64,000 bases of DNA from Brevibacterium aurantiacum (GCF_007558825.1 NZ_VLTK01000001.1:372001-436000), one strand, 5' to 3'; positions 34,167-43,153 are shown, counted from the stretch's first letter. Notes: generated from the letters alone by a model not told the origin. Numbers and translations: made by a program.

Positions 34167-35117
34167 TCACCGCATCCCAGCCGCGGCACGGTGAAGGGCC
34201 TCGGTGAGTCGGCCGAGCTTCTCCGAGGCGAGATTCCAGTGGTGCCAGTAGAGCGGGACATCGATGTTCGGTTCAGATGAGAGCGGGACGAGGTCTGTGC
34301 TGAGATCGCCCAGCTGCATGATGGGGATCAGCCCCCACCCGACTCCCGCCTCGACTGCGGCCGCGAACTCCCACGAGCTGGGCACCACCGACATGGGCGG
34401 AATCGTCGAAACTCCGGCGCGCCTGAGATAGGCGAACTGGAGGTCATCGTCCTTGCCGAAGTTCACCATCGGCAGGGACCCGAGGTCCACCTCGGCGATT
34501 GATCCGCGACCACCGCTCATACCGTACTTCGCGAGCAGGTCCCTCGCTGCGACGGCGACATAGCGCATCGTGCCGAGCTTCTGCACCTGGGTGCCGTAAC
34601 CGCCGACTTCCGCCGAGGTGATGGTGCCCAGCACCTCCCCCGAGGTCAGCAGCGGCAGGGCCTTGTCCTGGTCCGCGACCTCGATGCGGATGGCGATATC
34701 GTCCCAGTTCGCCACCTCGGCGAAGATGGGACGAAACCATGTCGACAGCGAATCGGCGTTGACACCGATGCGCAGCACCGTCGGAACTCGTCTTCTCTGG
34801 CCAGGCGATTCACCAGCGGCCATGCCGATGCCGTCGGGAGCGTCGACGTCGATGCCGTGCAGGCGGTCCATGGTTTCGGACTCGAGAAGCTCGATCTCCC
34901 GCGCATATTTCAGGACCGCCTCCCCCGCCTCGGTGACGGTGATGGGATTCGTGCGGCGGATGAGCACCTGCCCGATGCGGGATTCGAGCGTGCGGATGCG
35001 CTGGCTCGTCGCCGACGGCGTGACGCCCAAGACGAATGCTCCCCCTTCCACAGTCCCCTCGTCGACGACGGCAGCTAGAGCCTTGACGTGATCGATGTTC
35101 ATGAAGCAATTGTGCAT
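34167..35117 (-). CDS. lysG: LysR-family regulator LysG
   Basis: 316-residue LysR-type activator of lysine/arginine export. HTH near residues 8-65 (LAAVVDEGTVEGGAFVLGVTPSATSQRIRTLES in short blocks), followed by an effector domain with VLRIGVNADSLSTWFRP and the GWGLIPIMQLGDL segment typical of ArgP/LysG. An insertion of about 20 residues (PDGIGMAAGESPGQRRR) precedes the effector domain. TAATCT ends 7 nt before ATG 35117, so I keep that start (leaderless). Divergent from lysE; it should activate lysE when basic amino acids accumulate. Confidence 0.9.
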   Translation of the reverse strand: MHNCFMNIDHVKALAAVVDEGTVEGGAFVLGVTPSATSQRIRTLESRIGQVLIRRTNPITVTEAGEAVLKYAREIELLESETMDRLHGIDVDAPDGIGMAAGESPGQRRRVPTVLRIGVNADSLSTWFRPIFAEVANWDDIAIRIEVADQDKALPLLTSGEVLGTITSAEVGGYGTQVQKLGTMRYVAVAARDLLAKYGMSGGRGSIAEVDLGSLPMVNFGKDDDLQFAYLRRAGVSTIPPMSVVPSSWEFAAAVEAGVGWGLIPIMQLGDLSTDLVPLSSEPNIDVPLYWHHWNLASEKLGRLTEALHRAAAGMR

Positions 35118-35171
35118 CAGATGAAGATTATGTTGTTTTTCTTATCTCTTCGCGCGTCATAGTCTGTCTCC

Positions 35172-35771
35172 GTGCTCACTCATCTCATCAGCGGAACCCT
35201 TGCCGGTTGGTCGCTCATCATCGCCGTCGGCCCGCAGAACGCGCTCGTCCTGCGCCAGGGGATTCGGCGTGAATACCTTGGCGTGGTGCTCACGATCTGC
35301 ATTCTCGCCGACATCGCACTCATCGCGGCGGGCACGGTGGGCATCGGTGCGATCGTACTGTTGGCACCCTGGGCTCTGGAGATCCTGCGGTGGCTGGGAG
35401 TGGCATATCTGCTCTGGTATGCGTGGGGAAGCCTGAAATCTGCGCGCGAGGCATCGGGGCTCGAGGCGGATACACATCAGCGCAGCCTGAAGTCCATCAT
35501 CGCGACGACCCTGGCTCTGACGTTCCTCAATCCCGGGGTCTACCTCGACACCGTCGTCATGCTCGGCAACCTGGCGAATCAGCAGGGTCCGGACGGAACA
35601 TTGCCGTTCACGCTCGGGGCGATGTTCGGATCTCTCACCTGGTTCCTCGGCATCGGCTTCGGCGCCCGAGGTCTCTCGCGTTATCTTGCCAAGCCGCGGG
35701 TGTGGCAGGTCCTCGACATCCTCATCGCGGTGGTGCTGGTGATCCTGGCGCTCCGGCTGGCCTTCGGATGA
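35172..35771 (+). CDS. lysE: Lysine/arginine exporter LysE/ArgO
   Basis: 199-residue exporter with six hydrophobic spans. LysE signatures: GWSLIIAVGPQNALVLRQGI near residue 12, LADIALIAAG, LLWYAWGSLKSAREA and ALTFLNPGVYLDTVVMLG. GTG start with TAGTCT ending 6 nt upstream (35160-35165), again probably leaderless. Together with divergent lysG this is the classical basic-amino-acid export pair, relieving toxicity of lysine or arginine from peptide catabolism. Confidence 0.94.
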   Translation: MLTHLISGTLAGWSLIIAVGPQNALVLRQGIRREYLGVVLTICILADIALIAAGTVGIGAIVLLAPWALEILRWLGVAYLLWYAWGSLKSAREASGLEADTHQRSLKSIIATTLALTFLNPGVYLDTVVMLGNLANQQGPDGTLPFTLGAMFGSLTWFLGIGFGARGLSRYLAKPRVWQVLDILIAVVLVILALRLAFG

Positions 35772-35802
35772 CGGCGCACTGACCCAGGCAGAGTGGAGGT
35801 CA

Positions 35803-36159
35803 TCAGACTCGGATGCAGAAGGGGCGGCCGGCCGGATCGCGCAGAACACGCGAGCGCTCCGGACTGGGCTGCTCAGCTATCCTTGTCGCTCCAAGCCGAA
35901 CGGCCTCCTGCTCACCAACGTCCAGATCATCGACTGCCAGGTCGAGATGGATCTGCTGCGGTCTTTCATTCGATGGCCAGGTCGGAGGAGTGTACCCATC
36001 GACTCGCACGGCACCGATGAAGACCTGTTCCGTCTTGACGGCGCAGAAGTCCGGGGTTTCCAAAGCGACTTCTCCCGCGAGCATCTCGGCCCAGAAGCGA
36101 GCGAGGACGGCCGGCTCTGCGCAGTCGAGATTGATAGAGGAAATTCGAGCTGAAATCAT
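35803..36159 (-). CDS. VOC-family glyoxalase-like protein
   Basis: 118 residues forming a single VOC domain: INLDCAEPAVLARFWAEML at the N-terminus, PQQIHLDLAVDDLDVGEQEA, and RVLRDPAGRPFCIRV at the C-terminus. This is the common glyoxalase-like family of unknown ligand. The ATG at 36159 has AGGAG 7 nt upstream, so I prefer it to ATG 36180. It is downstream of and parallel to the aldo-keto reductase gene, 104 bp away. Confidence 0.8.
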   Translation of the reverse strand: MISARISSINLDCAEPAVLARFWAEMLAGEVALETPDFCAVKTEQVFIGAVRVDGYTPPTWPSNERPQQIHLDLAVDDLDVGEQEAVRLGATRIAEQPSPERSRVLRDPAGRPFCIRV

Positions 36160-36240
36160 TGTTTTCTCCTGAGCAGACAATTGGTGACTTCGGCGGCGAC
36201 TGCCGAGGGAAAATGAGATTTCGCGGACAGCCCCCTAGAC

Positions 36241-36290
36241 ATGTGACCGGTACGACCGGGTAGTCATGTCACCGGTACGATCGGGACGTC
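36241..36290. repeat. 25-bp tandem duplication at the aldo-keto reductase stop codon
   Basis: Two 25-bp units (36241-36265 and 36266-36290) match at about 80 percent; the second encodes the last residues PIVPVT and stop of the reductase, the first lies just beyond the stop. A gene-end duplication of this kind also occurs at other loci in the window. Confidence 0.8.
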
Positions 36291-37322
36291 GAGCTGATCC
36301 CGATCTCCATCAGACCCGTGCTCCAATGCCGCGGCAACGGCCTCGTGGGGTGCGCCCAGTCGGATCCCACTTGCCCTGTCCAGCATCTCGTAGTGTTCTG
36401 AGCCGAGGTTGACGTCCAGCGCGGCAAGATAACCCTCGAGATGAGCTGGCGTGCGTGGCCCCACGATGGGGATCAGAGCGGTCCGAGCACGCTGCGCTCG
36501 ATGCCGCAGCCAGGCAATTGCCGTCTGGACCGGACCCGTTTCCGCCTCATTCGCTACGGCCAGCAGAGCGTCCAGTATCGACTCGCTCCGGTCACGGCCC
36601 GCGCTTCCGTTTTCGGCGGCCTCCCGTTGCCCGCTCAGTCGCCCCGACTCTCCCAACCGGTACTTCCCGGTGAGCAGACCACCGGCCAGGGGAGAATAGG
36701 CGAGCATGCCGAGACCATGCGCCTCGGCCATCGGGATCAATTCACGCTCGGCGGAGCGCTCGACCAGACTGAACTCGGACTGAAAGCCCGCCAGCGGCAC
36801 CCTGCCGTTGAGCTCGGACCGCGTCGCTGCTCCGGCAATTCGCCAGGCCGGAAAGTTCGACAAGCCCGCGTAGCGAACCTTGCCGGCCTGAACCAATCCT
36901 TCGAGCGCGTCCAGGATTTCGACCGTCGGAGTGAGCCCGTCGGGAAAATGGGGCATGAACACGTCGACATAGTCGGTGTTCAGCGATTTGAGGGTCCGTT
37001 CGAGTGAGCGAACCATCGTCTTCCGAGAATTGCCAGCGGCCCCGGGGTGAACCTGCTCCCCTCTGGTTCCACCGTACTTTGCGATGATCACGTACTCCTC
37101 GCGGTCCTGTCCCAGAAGGCCGCCGAGAACAGCTTCGGCTTCGCCCTTCTGATAGATGTTCGACACGTCGAAGGTTGTACCGCCGGCTGCCGTGAACGCG
37201 TCGAAGATCTCTTTCGAGCCCGCGAGCCCTGCAGAAGACACAGATGAACCGAAGTTGGCTGTGCCCAACACGTATTCCGAAACTCGCAGTCCAGTTCTGC
37301 GGCCGAAGACCTTATATCGCAT
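36264..37322 (-). CDS. Aldo-keto reductase
   Basis: 352-residue NADPH-dependent oxidoreductase with a TIM-barrel fold. Catalytic tetrad elements are visible: Asp and Tyr in TTFDVSNIYQKGEAEAVLGG, Lys in VIIAKYGG, His in VDVFMPHFPDG. The cofactor side shows SNFPAW, QSEFSLVER, LAYSPLAGGLLTGKY and IPIVGPRTPAHLEG. ATG 37322 has GAGGAA 7 nt upstream. Divergent from a TetR gene; substrate unknown, probably a carbonyl compound. The gene ends in a duplicated 25-bp segment. Confidence 0.9.
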   Translation of the reverse strand: MRYKVFGRRTGLRVSEYVLGTANFGSSVSSAGLAGSKEIFDAFTAAGGTTFDVSNIYQKGEAEAVLGGLLGQDREEYVIIAKYGGTRGEQVHPGAAGNSRKTMVRSLERTLKSLNTDYVDVFMPHFPDGLTPTVEILDALEGLVQAGKVRYAGLSNFPAWRIAGAATRSELNGRVPLAGFQSEFSLVERSAERELIPMAEAHGLGMLAYSPLAGGLLTGKYRLGESGRLSGQREAAENGSAGRDRSESILDALLAVANEAETGPVQTAIAWLRHRAQRARTALIPIVGPRTPAHLEGYLAALDVNLGSEHYEMLDRASGIRLGAPHEAVAAALEHGSDGDRDQLDVPIVPVT

Positions 37323-37373
37323 CCAGAATTCCTCACGTGAGTCATGATCGGGTACAGTCGGGAACGTTATCAT

Positions 37374-37398
37374 ATAAAACGAACGGTCACTCTTTTAT
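37374..37398. promoter_or_regulatory. Inverted repeat overlapping the TetR start
   Basis: ATAAAA and TTTTAT are separated by 13 nt that include ACGAACGGTCACT. The repeat runs into the TetR ATG and lies 52 bp upstream of the divergent aldo-keto reductase, a likely autoregulatory site. Confidence 0.5.
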
Positions 37399-37945
37399 GC
37401 CCAAGGTCAGTCAAGCCCACCTCGACGCACGCCGCCAGCAGATCCTCAATGCTGCCCGAATACGTTTTGCCAACCATGGATTCGCTCGAACATCCATGAC
37501 CGACCTCGTCGACGCCTCAGGGCTGTCCAACGGAGCGATCTACAGGTACTTCAAGAGCAAGAATGAGATCATCTCGGCGATCTGCGATGAGTCGAGCCAG
37601 ACTCTGCCCACAGAGTTGTCTGCCGATTCGATACGCGACTTCCTGAACGACATCCGCACCCTGGCTCGAGATCAGGATCATGCACGGCTAGTCGCACAGA
37701 TCTATGCGGAGGCGGTCGTCTCCCCCTCCCTCGCCGCAACCGTGCAAAGTCAGCTTCACGAGCTTCGCACTGCCATCGCAATCGCACTGCCGATCCGGGA
37801 CCAGGCCACGGCGGATCAGACCGCCGCAGCATTTGTGGCCCTCTGCCACGGCTACACCCAACAGCTCGCAGTCCGCGGCGACCTCGACCCTGAACCTTAC
37901 GTCACAGCACTGATCGCACTCGTGGAGGCTGCTTCAGACAGCTGA
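37397..37945 (+). CDS. TetR-family transcriptional regulator
   Basis: 182-residue repressor. N-terminal HTH: AARIRFANHGFARTSMTDLV and DASGLSNGAIYRYFKSKNEI; the rest is helical and variable. ATG 37397 chosen because homology starts there and an inverted repeat abuts it; the longer frame upstream runs back through the divergent reductase start. Probably regulates the adjacent aldo-keto reductase and itself. Confidence 0.88.
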   Translation: MPKVSQAHLDARRQQILNAARIRFANHGFARTSMTDLVDASGLSNGAIYRYFKSKNEIISAICDESSQTLPTELSADSIRDFLNDIRTLARDQDHARLVAQIYAEAVVSPSLAATVQSQLHELRTAIAIALPIRDQATADQTAAAFVALCHGYTQQLAVRGDLDPEPYVTALIALVEAASDS

Positions 37946-38056
37946 CGCAATGCCGGCAGGCGACGGCTCCTCCACGCACCCTGGCGTAGGTCAACCTGGC
38001 ACCGGTCACCCTGCCGTCTCCGTGCTATGTCCATGCCGTTGTGTACGGTCACTCCC

Positions 38057-38779
38057 ATGGACCCTCGTGTCGACTTGCCGCTGCGATCCGTCACCAAACA
38101 TGTGCACTCCCCACCCACACTCAGCCCCTGGCTGCGTGACCTGCCTGCTGCCCGTGACTTTCTCGACGGCTTCGAGTTCGAGCGCACAACCGTCTTCGTC
38201 GGCGAGAACGGCTCGGGCAAATCGACACTCATCGAAGCACTGGCCACCGCCCTCGATCTTCCGCACGGAGGCGGCACGGGATGGGAGGTTCGAGACCACG
38301 CCGAGGAGGTCCCGGAGTTGAGCGAGCACGTGCAGATTGTGCGCGGTGCGGCTTCCAAGCGCGGCGCGTTCTTCCTCCGTGCCGAAACTATGCACGAGAA
38401 CATGGCCTACCTGATGGAGATCGGTGCTGGCCGCGGCCAGCACTACTCGCAGCAGTCACACGGTGAGATGTTCATCGAGATGCTGACGGGGAAGTTCATG
38501 GACTTGGGGCTGTGGGTCCTCGACGAACCGGAAAGCGCCCTGTCCTTCACCGCCTCACTCACCCTGCTGCAGCTCATCCGAGCGCGAGATCGCGCGGGGC
38601 TGCAGACCATCATGGCCACCCACTCCCCCGTCCTCGCCCGTGCAGAGGGCGCCAAACTCGTCGAAGTCGGGGAATGGGGGCTGCGCGATTCCACATGGGA
38701 TCGGCTCGACATGGTCGACCACTGGAGACGCTTCCTCCAGGAACCACAGCGATACCTACGGTATTTCGACGACGATTGA
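38057..38779 (+). CDS. Stand-alone ABC/AAA-type ATPase (COG3910)
   Basis: 240-residue ATPase with Walker A VGENGSGKSTLIEA near residue 50, a Q-loop region, the segment SQQSHGEMFIEMLTGKF in place of LSGGQ (the family's SHGE signature), Walker B GLWVLDEPESALSF and a His switch MATHSPVLA. This is a predicted-ATPase family of unknown role, not linked to a permease. TACGGT (38044-38049) ends 7 nt before the ATG, consistent with a leaderless message. Convergent with the YhgE gene. Confidence 0.85.
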   Translation: MDPRVDLPLRSVTKHVHSPPTLSPWLRDLPAARDFLDGFEFERTTVFVGENGSGKSTLIEALATALDLPHGGGTGWEVRDHAEEVPELSEHVQIVRGAASKRGAFFLRAETMHENMAYLMEIGAGRGQHYSQQSHGEMFIEMLTGKFMDLGLWVLDEPESALSFTASLTLLQLIRARDRAGLQTIMATHSPVLARAEGAKLVEVGEWGLRDSTWDRLDMVDHWRRFLQEPQRYLRYFDDD

Positions 38780-38868
38780 CCAGTTCGCCACCCCGGACGA
38801 CGGAGACGACGCGACGACGGGGACGACGGTGCGCGCCGACGCACCGCCGCCTCGGCGAGGATGGGGCC

Positions 38869-41046
38869 TTATAGCGAAAGGCTCGGGTGCAGCTGGGTCA
38901 GCGTGACCGTGCGCTTCCGGCCGCAGACGAACATGGTTGCCACCAGACAGATCGCGGTCATCAGCAACAGGACGACTGCCGACTGAGCGGCGATGAACAT
39001 GTCCCCGCCGGCGATCAGAGTCCGCAAGCCGTTGACTGCGTGGGTCATCGGCAGGAAGGGCGAGATGATCTGGAAGATGCCAGGGGCTGTCTGCACCGGA
39101 TAAGTGCCTCCCGCCGAGGCGATCTGCACCATGAGCAGGACCAGAGCGACCAGTCTGCCGACTCCGCCCAAGGCCGCGACGCAGAGCTGATGGACCGCGT
39201 GGAAGCTGGCTGCCACGAGGATCGAGAACAACAGGGTCCACAGCCAGGCGCCGGCGGAGAAGTCGAGAGCAAACGTGAGCACTCCGTAGAGCACCGCGAC
39301 TTGGGCTATCCCGAACAGGAGACCGGGCACATAGCCGGCCCAGGCGATTCGGGAGGATTTCGCTGATGACATCAGTGCACGGTACGGGATCGCATTGATG
39401 ACCATATAGGTGATCATGCCGCCGATCCACAGTGCCAGGGAGACGAAGAACGCGGCCAGGCCCTCGCCGTAGGCGTCTACGGAGTTGTCCTTGAGCTTCT
39501 CGGCGTCGACTGGCACAGCAACGACGTCCGAGCGATTCTCGCGGTCGGACTTGTCATAGGTTGGGATCTGCTTGAGGCCATCGGCCAGCTTGTCGGCGAG
39601 GTCCCCGGAACCGTCGACGAGCTTCTTCGCGCCCTTGTCGAGTTCGTCCGAGCCGTCAGCCAGCTGTGAGGATCCGTCCTTGAGATCTGCGGCGCCCGTC
39701 TTGGCCTTCTCGGTGCCGTCCTTGAGCGCGATAACGCCGTCGTTGAGGTCGCCGGCGCCCTTGGCCAGGTCGCCTGCACCGGCGTCGAGTTTGATCAGCC
39801 CGGAGTGCAGGTCGTCAGCTCCCGTGGCCACCTTCTGTGCGCCGTCGTCGAGTTTGCCGATCTTCTTGTCGGCCTCCCTGATCTTGCCCATGACGTCGTC
39901 GACGGCGTTCTTGACCGGATCCTCGAGATCCTTAGCCTCATCTGCCGCCTTCGACGCTCGCCCGTGGGCCTTATCCAGATCCCCGCCGAGGTTGTCCATA
40001 TCGTCGGCGAGCTTCGCGACATTCGGATCGTCGGGGTAGTCTTCGCGCAGCTGTGCGACCCGGTCATCCATATCGCCGTTGACCGTGTTCCGCGCCGAGT
40101 CGAAGTCGTCCTCTGCCTGGTTCAGCTTGGGTCGTGTTCCGTCCACGAGGTCGTCAGCCTTGTCTTTGAGGTCCTCGGCCTTGTCCGTGGCCTCGTCAGC
40201 TGTATCGCGCAGCTGGCCCGTTCCATCGGCGACCTGCCCGGCACCGTCGGCAACCTTCTTCGAACCGTTCTTCGCCTCGGTCGTGCTCTTGGCCAGCTTG
40301 TCTGCGCCGGTCTTCAGATCGCCGCTGCCCTTTTCCAGCTCACCAGCCCCTTCGTCGAGGTCACCGATGCCGTTCTGCAGCGTGCCGACTCCCTTGTCAA
40401 GAGCATGAGCGCCGTCGGAGAGCTCGCCCGTTCCGTCGTGAAGATCGACGGCACCGTCGTTGAGCTGCCTCGCCCCGTCGACGGCCTTTTTCGTCGAGGA
40501 GTGGATGTCATTGAAACCGAGGTAGACCTCGGAGACGTATTCGGCCGTGGTGGTCTCGTTCAGTCCTGATTTGATCTCGTTGAGGATGGTTCCCGCCATC
40601 TGGCCGACGATGAAGTTGTGCGCGTCATCGGTGCGCAGGTTCAGTCCTGCCTGCTCGGGATCGTCTCCTCCAGTCGACACGAGTCGCTCGGAGAAGTTCT
40701 TCGGTATCTCGAGGACGGCGAAGTACTTGCCTTCGGCGAGGCCGTCGTTGGCTTCCTGAAGCGAGGTCTCCTGCCAGTCGAATCCACCTTCGCCTTTGGG
40801 AGTGATCTGGTCGACGAGCTCATCGCCTGCGTGGAGTTTCTCGCCTTCGGAGCTGGGCTTCTCAGCACCTTCGTCGGCATTGACCACGGCCGCCTGGAGC
40901 TTGTCGAGGTTGTCGGTCGGCGCCCAGTTCGAGGCCAGGTACAGACCGCCGTAGATCGCGGGGATGACGGCAACGACGATGATCGCCAAGCGAGTGATCG
41001 TGTGCCGTTTGAAGCGAGAGAGTTCGAGCCAAGGCAGAGAGAACAT
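38869..41046 (-). CDS. YhgE/Pip-family membrane protein
   Basis: 725 residues: one N-terminal span (ITRLAIIVVAVIPAIYGGLYL), an extracellular domain, a long repetitive segment at about 180-490 made of LxxGxxxLxDG-type heptads (for example GAVDLHDGTGELSDGAHALD), then five or six C-terminal spans of the ABC-2 permease type beginning AFFVSLALWIGGMITYMVIN. The family includes phage infection protein Pip and the ESX-linked EsaA type; the role in actinobacteria is undefined. Directly downstream of an ABC-like ATPase gene, which suggests an export or cell-surface machine. Confidence 0.88.
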   Translation of the reverse strand: MFSLPWLELSRFKRHTITRLAIIVVAVIPAIYGGLYLASNWAPTDNLDKLQAAVVNADEGAEKPSSEGEKLHAGDELVDQITPKGEGGFDWQETSLQEANDGLAEGKYFAVLEIPKNFSERLVSTGGDDPEQAGLNLRTDDAHNFIVGQMAGTILNEIKSGLNETTTAEYVSEVYLGFNDIHSSTKKAVDGARQLNDGAVDLHDGTGELSDGAHALDKGVGTLQNGIGDLDEGAGELEKGSGDLKTGADKLAKSTTEAKNGSKKVADGAGQVADGTGQLRDTADEATDKAEDLKDKADDLVDGTRPKLNQAEDDFDSARNTVNGDMDDRVAQLREDYPDDPNVAKLADDMDNLGGDLDKAHGRASKAADEAKDLEDPVKNAVDDVMGKIREADKKIGKLDDGAQKVATGADDLHSGLIKLDAGAGDLAKGAGDLNDGVIALKDGTEKAKTGAADLKDGSSQLADGSDELDKGAKKLVDGSGDLADKLADGLKQIPTYDKSDRENRSDVVAVPVDAEKLKDNSVDAYGEGLAAFFVSLALWIGGMITYMVINAIPYRALMSSAKSSRIAWAGYVPGLLFGIAQVAVLYGVLTFALDFSAGAWLWTLLFSILVAASFHAVHQLCVAALGGVGRLVALVLLMVQIASAGGTYPVQTAPGIFQIISPFLPMTHAVNGLRTLIAGGDMFIAAQSAVVLLLMTAICLVATMFVCGRKRTVTLTQLHPSLSL

Positions 41047-41137
41047 CGCAGAAACACCTTATTGTCGGATCAGATTCGGAAAGCTTGTGGAGGCGGCGAC
41101 TGCTGAGTCGCCGACCTCTGCCGTTGAGGTGGGTGCC

Positions 41138-41980
41138 TCAGTGCCGGGGATGCCGGGTGAGCTGCAGTGTGCTCACCGAGGCGGGCGAGACCTCCGTACG
41201 CAGCGCGTCGAGGACGAGGTCGACATCGGAGGAGTCCTCACAGGAGGCGATCACCGTGAGTGGACTCTCGGGGTCGCGTTTGCGGCGCACCTCCTGGTAG
41301 ATGAGGATGGCCGCCCAGGCGCGAGCACGGTCTTCGCGTTCACGCAGATAGTCGATGTTGTCGAGGACGACGACCGGGGCCTGGGCGAGGCTGGCGAGGC
41401 CGAGTTCGAGAAGGAACTTCTGCAGCTCGCTGAGTTCCGAGACGAAGGCCTTGCCCTCGTCATCGATGAGGAAGTCGGCATCCTTGACGTCAGATGGGGA
41501 GAAGTTCCCCTCGGGAAGACGGTCGATCACCTCGGTGGCGGACGTGAAGGTCTCGCGGATGACGTCGATGACCTCGTGCAGGGAGGACTTCGAGACCCAG
41601 GGTTTGTACCAGGGCTGAAGCATGATGAGCCGCTCGGCGAGGTGCTGGGCGAGAGTGAAGTCGTTCTCGAGGTCGGTGAGGCCGGCGACGTGGCCGACGG
41701 TCACCTGTTCACGCACGCGACGGGCCTGTTTGCGAATGTCGAGGTCGCCCACGTGCCCCTCGCCGGTGTCCACGTGCATGCGTCCGGCGATCGAGAGCAG
41801 GAGAGATGTTTTGCCGGACCCAGCTGCGCCTTGGATGACGGTGACCGAACCGCGCGGCACGTCGAGGTCGATTCCGGAGAACACGTCTCCCTGCTTTCCC
41901 GACATTCCCCAATCGCGGAGGCTGACTTGGCTGATTGCCCGATCCGTCTCGTCGACAAACGCCTGTGACGTGCTCTGCAT
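41138..41980 (-). CDS. ABC-like ATPase with degenerate motifs, partner of YhgE
   Basis: 280 residues. Walker A is intact (IQGAAGSGKTSLLLSIAG near residue 50), but the signature reads LSELQKFLLELGLA instead of LSGGQ, and Walker B reads PVVVLDNIDYL with Asn in place of the catalytic Glu. A 60-residue helical insertion lies between the Q-loop region and the signature. ATG 41980 has GGAG 9 nt upstream. It lies 91 bp upstream of the YhgE/Pip gene on the same strand. It may bind ATP but turn over slowly, acting as a switch rather than a pump motor (inference). Confidence 0.8.
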   Translation of the reverse strand: MQSTSQAFVDETDRAISQVSLRDWGMSGKQGDVFSGIDLDVPRGSVTVIQGAAGSGKTSLLLSIAGRMHVDTGEGHVGDLDIRKQARRVREQVTVGHVAGLTDLENDFTLAQHLAERLIMLQPWYKPWVSKSSLHEVIDVIRETFTSATEVIDRLPEGNFSPSDVKDADFLIDDEGKAFVSELSELQKFLLELGLASLAQAPVVVLDNIDYLREREDRARAWAAILIYQEVRRKRDPESPLTVIASCEDSSDVDLVLDALRTEVSPASVSTLQLTRHPRH

Positions 41981-42122
41981 TTCCACTGCTCCCAAGGTGT
42001 GCGACTATGTCGACCGTTTGTGCTGGCCACTGACGCCGGGAACGCGGTTGAGACACGCTCCGCTGCCAAACACACTACGCCGTAAGGGCTCTGACAAAGC
42101 CGCTCTGTCTGACGCAGGTCAA

Positions 42123-42145
42123 GTTACTCCCAGGTAACTATACTG
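42123..42145 (-). promoter_or_regulatory. Probable promoter and operator of the ATPase-YhgE operon
   Basis: Minus-strand -10 TATAGT overlaps AGTTAC-N6-GTAACT (42123-42140), an 18-bp inverted repeat placed like a repressor operator. No convincing -35 is seen. It would give a leader of about 140 nt. Confidence 0.5.
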
Positions 42146-42195
42146 GCCGAAGCTGAATATTCCGCCTAAATTTCCTCGAATGTCTCGAATACCAC

Positions 42196-42223
42196 AAAAA
42201 ATCGCCCTCGGCCGCTGCGAGGG
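42196..42223 (-). terminator. Intrinsic terminator, minus direction
   Basis: CCCTCG (42205-42210) pairs with CGAGGG (42218-42223), 7-nt loop; on the minus strand it is followed by six T (42196-42201). It lies about 280 bp beyond the DUF805 stop and beyond that gene's own terminator. Confidence 0.7.
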
Positions 42224-42403
42224 ACTCAACTCTGTCCCGGGGAGCAACACACCCAGCCAGTCTCACGACATACAGTTGCAGCGGTAGGTTTCAGCATCCC
42301 CGGGGCCTCTTGCGAAACGGACTGGATGAGTTAGCGGGAGCTGTGCGAAACGGCACGGAGTGTATGACTTGGCGACGTACCTACGGACGGCGTGGCATTG
42401 AAA
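42224..42403 (-). other. Gene-free interval between two same-strand terminators
   Basis: 180 bp with no convincing protein gene. It contains two direct copies of TGCGAAACGG (42311-42320, 42344-42353), and is bounded on both sides by terminators reading leftwards, which is what a small RNA gene would look like. I found no convincing promoter, so no RNA is called. Confidence 0.35.
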
Positions 42404-42438
42404 AAGCTGCCGCATGCAGGGTGTGCATGCGGCAGCTT
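42404..42438 (-). terminator. Strong intrinsic terminator of the DUF805 gene
   Basis: A perfect 14-bp stem (AAGCTGCCGCATGC at 42404-42417 with 42425-42438), 7-nt loop, followed on the minus strand by a T-run (TTTTTC counting the stem end). Confidence 0.88.
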
Positions 42439-42500
42439 CAGGTCGTTCAAGTGGCGGGCCGTGTGATCAGAGCCCAACTCAGCCGAGAGCGCTCAGACGA

Positions 42501-43082
42501 TCACACGTCGAAGCGCTGGCCTTCAGGCTTGGAAGGCAGGAGCATCAGAACGAACACGATGATTCCCCCGACGCCTGGGATGAAGGAGAGGAACCAGAAT
42601 GGACCAGCAAAGTTTGCATCGTGGAGACGACGCCATGAAAGGGCCAAAGTCGGAACGATAATGGCAAGGCCGATGAGGAGCATCAGAATTCCACCGATCG
42701 CAGTGAGTGCAAGCGCCCCACCGGAAGGTCCTGCCGACATCTGAGCACCGTAAGGGTCCGCTGCGGCCATCGAGGCGGCCCCGGCCGTCATGCCGAGACC
42801 AATCGAGTAGAGGATGCTGGGAATGAGCTGGATCAGGAAGAGGAACAGTGCCGCCCACCAATACTCGCTGCGCGATGCACGTCCGGAGAACTTGGCGTAC
42901 TTCTTGAAGAAGCGCTTGACGGCCTGACCGAATGATGCGCCGTAGAGAGGAAGCGAGAGATCATCGGGGCTGGCCGCCCCACGGATCTGGCCACCAGGAC
43001 CCATAGCACCTGGGCCAGCGGCACCGGAACCAGCAGGATAGGCGTTGTTCGCGTTGTAGGCGCTGTTCGCGTCGTAGGACAT
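42501..43082 (-). CDS. DUF805 membrane protein
   Basis: 193 residues. A Tyr/Asn/Ala-rich and then Gly/Pro-rich N-terminal tail (about 1-45) precedes the DUF805 domain, with GRASRSEYWWAALFLFLIQLIP, a middle span and the C-terminal SWRRLHDANFAGPFWFL and PGVGGIIVFVLMLLPSKPEG. The RS(E/R)YWW and RRLHD motifs are diagnostic. Function is unknown. ATG 43082 chosen for AAGGT upstream and because the preceding frame is AT-rich leader. Followed by a strong terminator, so monocistronic. Confidence 0.88.
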   Translation of the reverse strand: MSYDANSAYNANNAYPAGSGAAGPGAMGPGGQIRGAASPDDLSLPLYGASFGQAVKRFFKKYAKFSGRASRSEYWWAALFLFLIQLIPSILYSIGLGMTAGAASMAAADPYGAQMSAGPSGGALALTAIGGILMLLIGLAIIVPTLALSWRRLHDANFAGPFWFLSFIPGVGGIIVFVLMLLPSKPEGQRFDV

Positions 43083-43153
43083 GGTGACCTTCGTGTAGGA
43101 AAAATATCGTCTCTGCACAGGGAGTGCAATACCAATTGTGCTACAGAGTGGCC

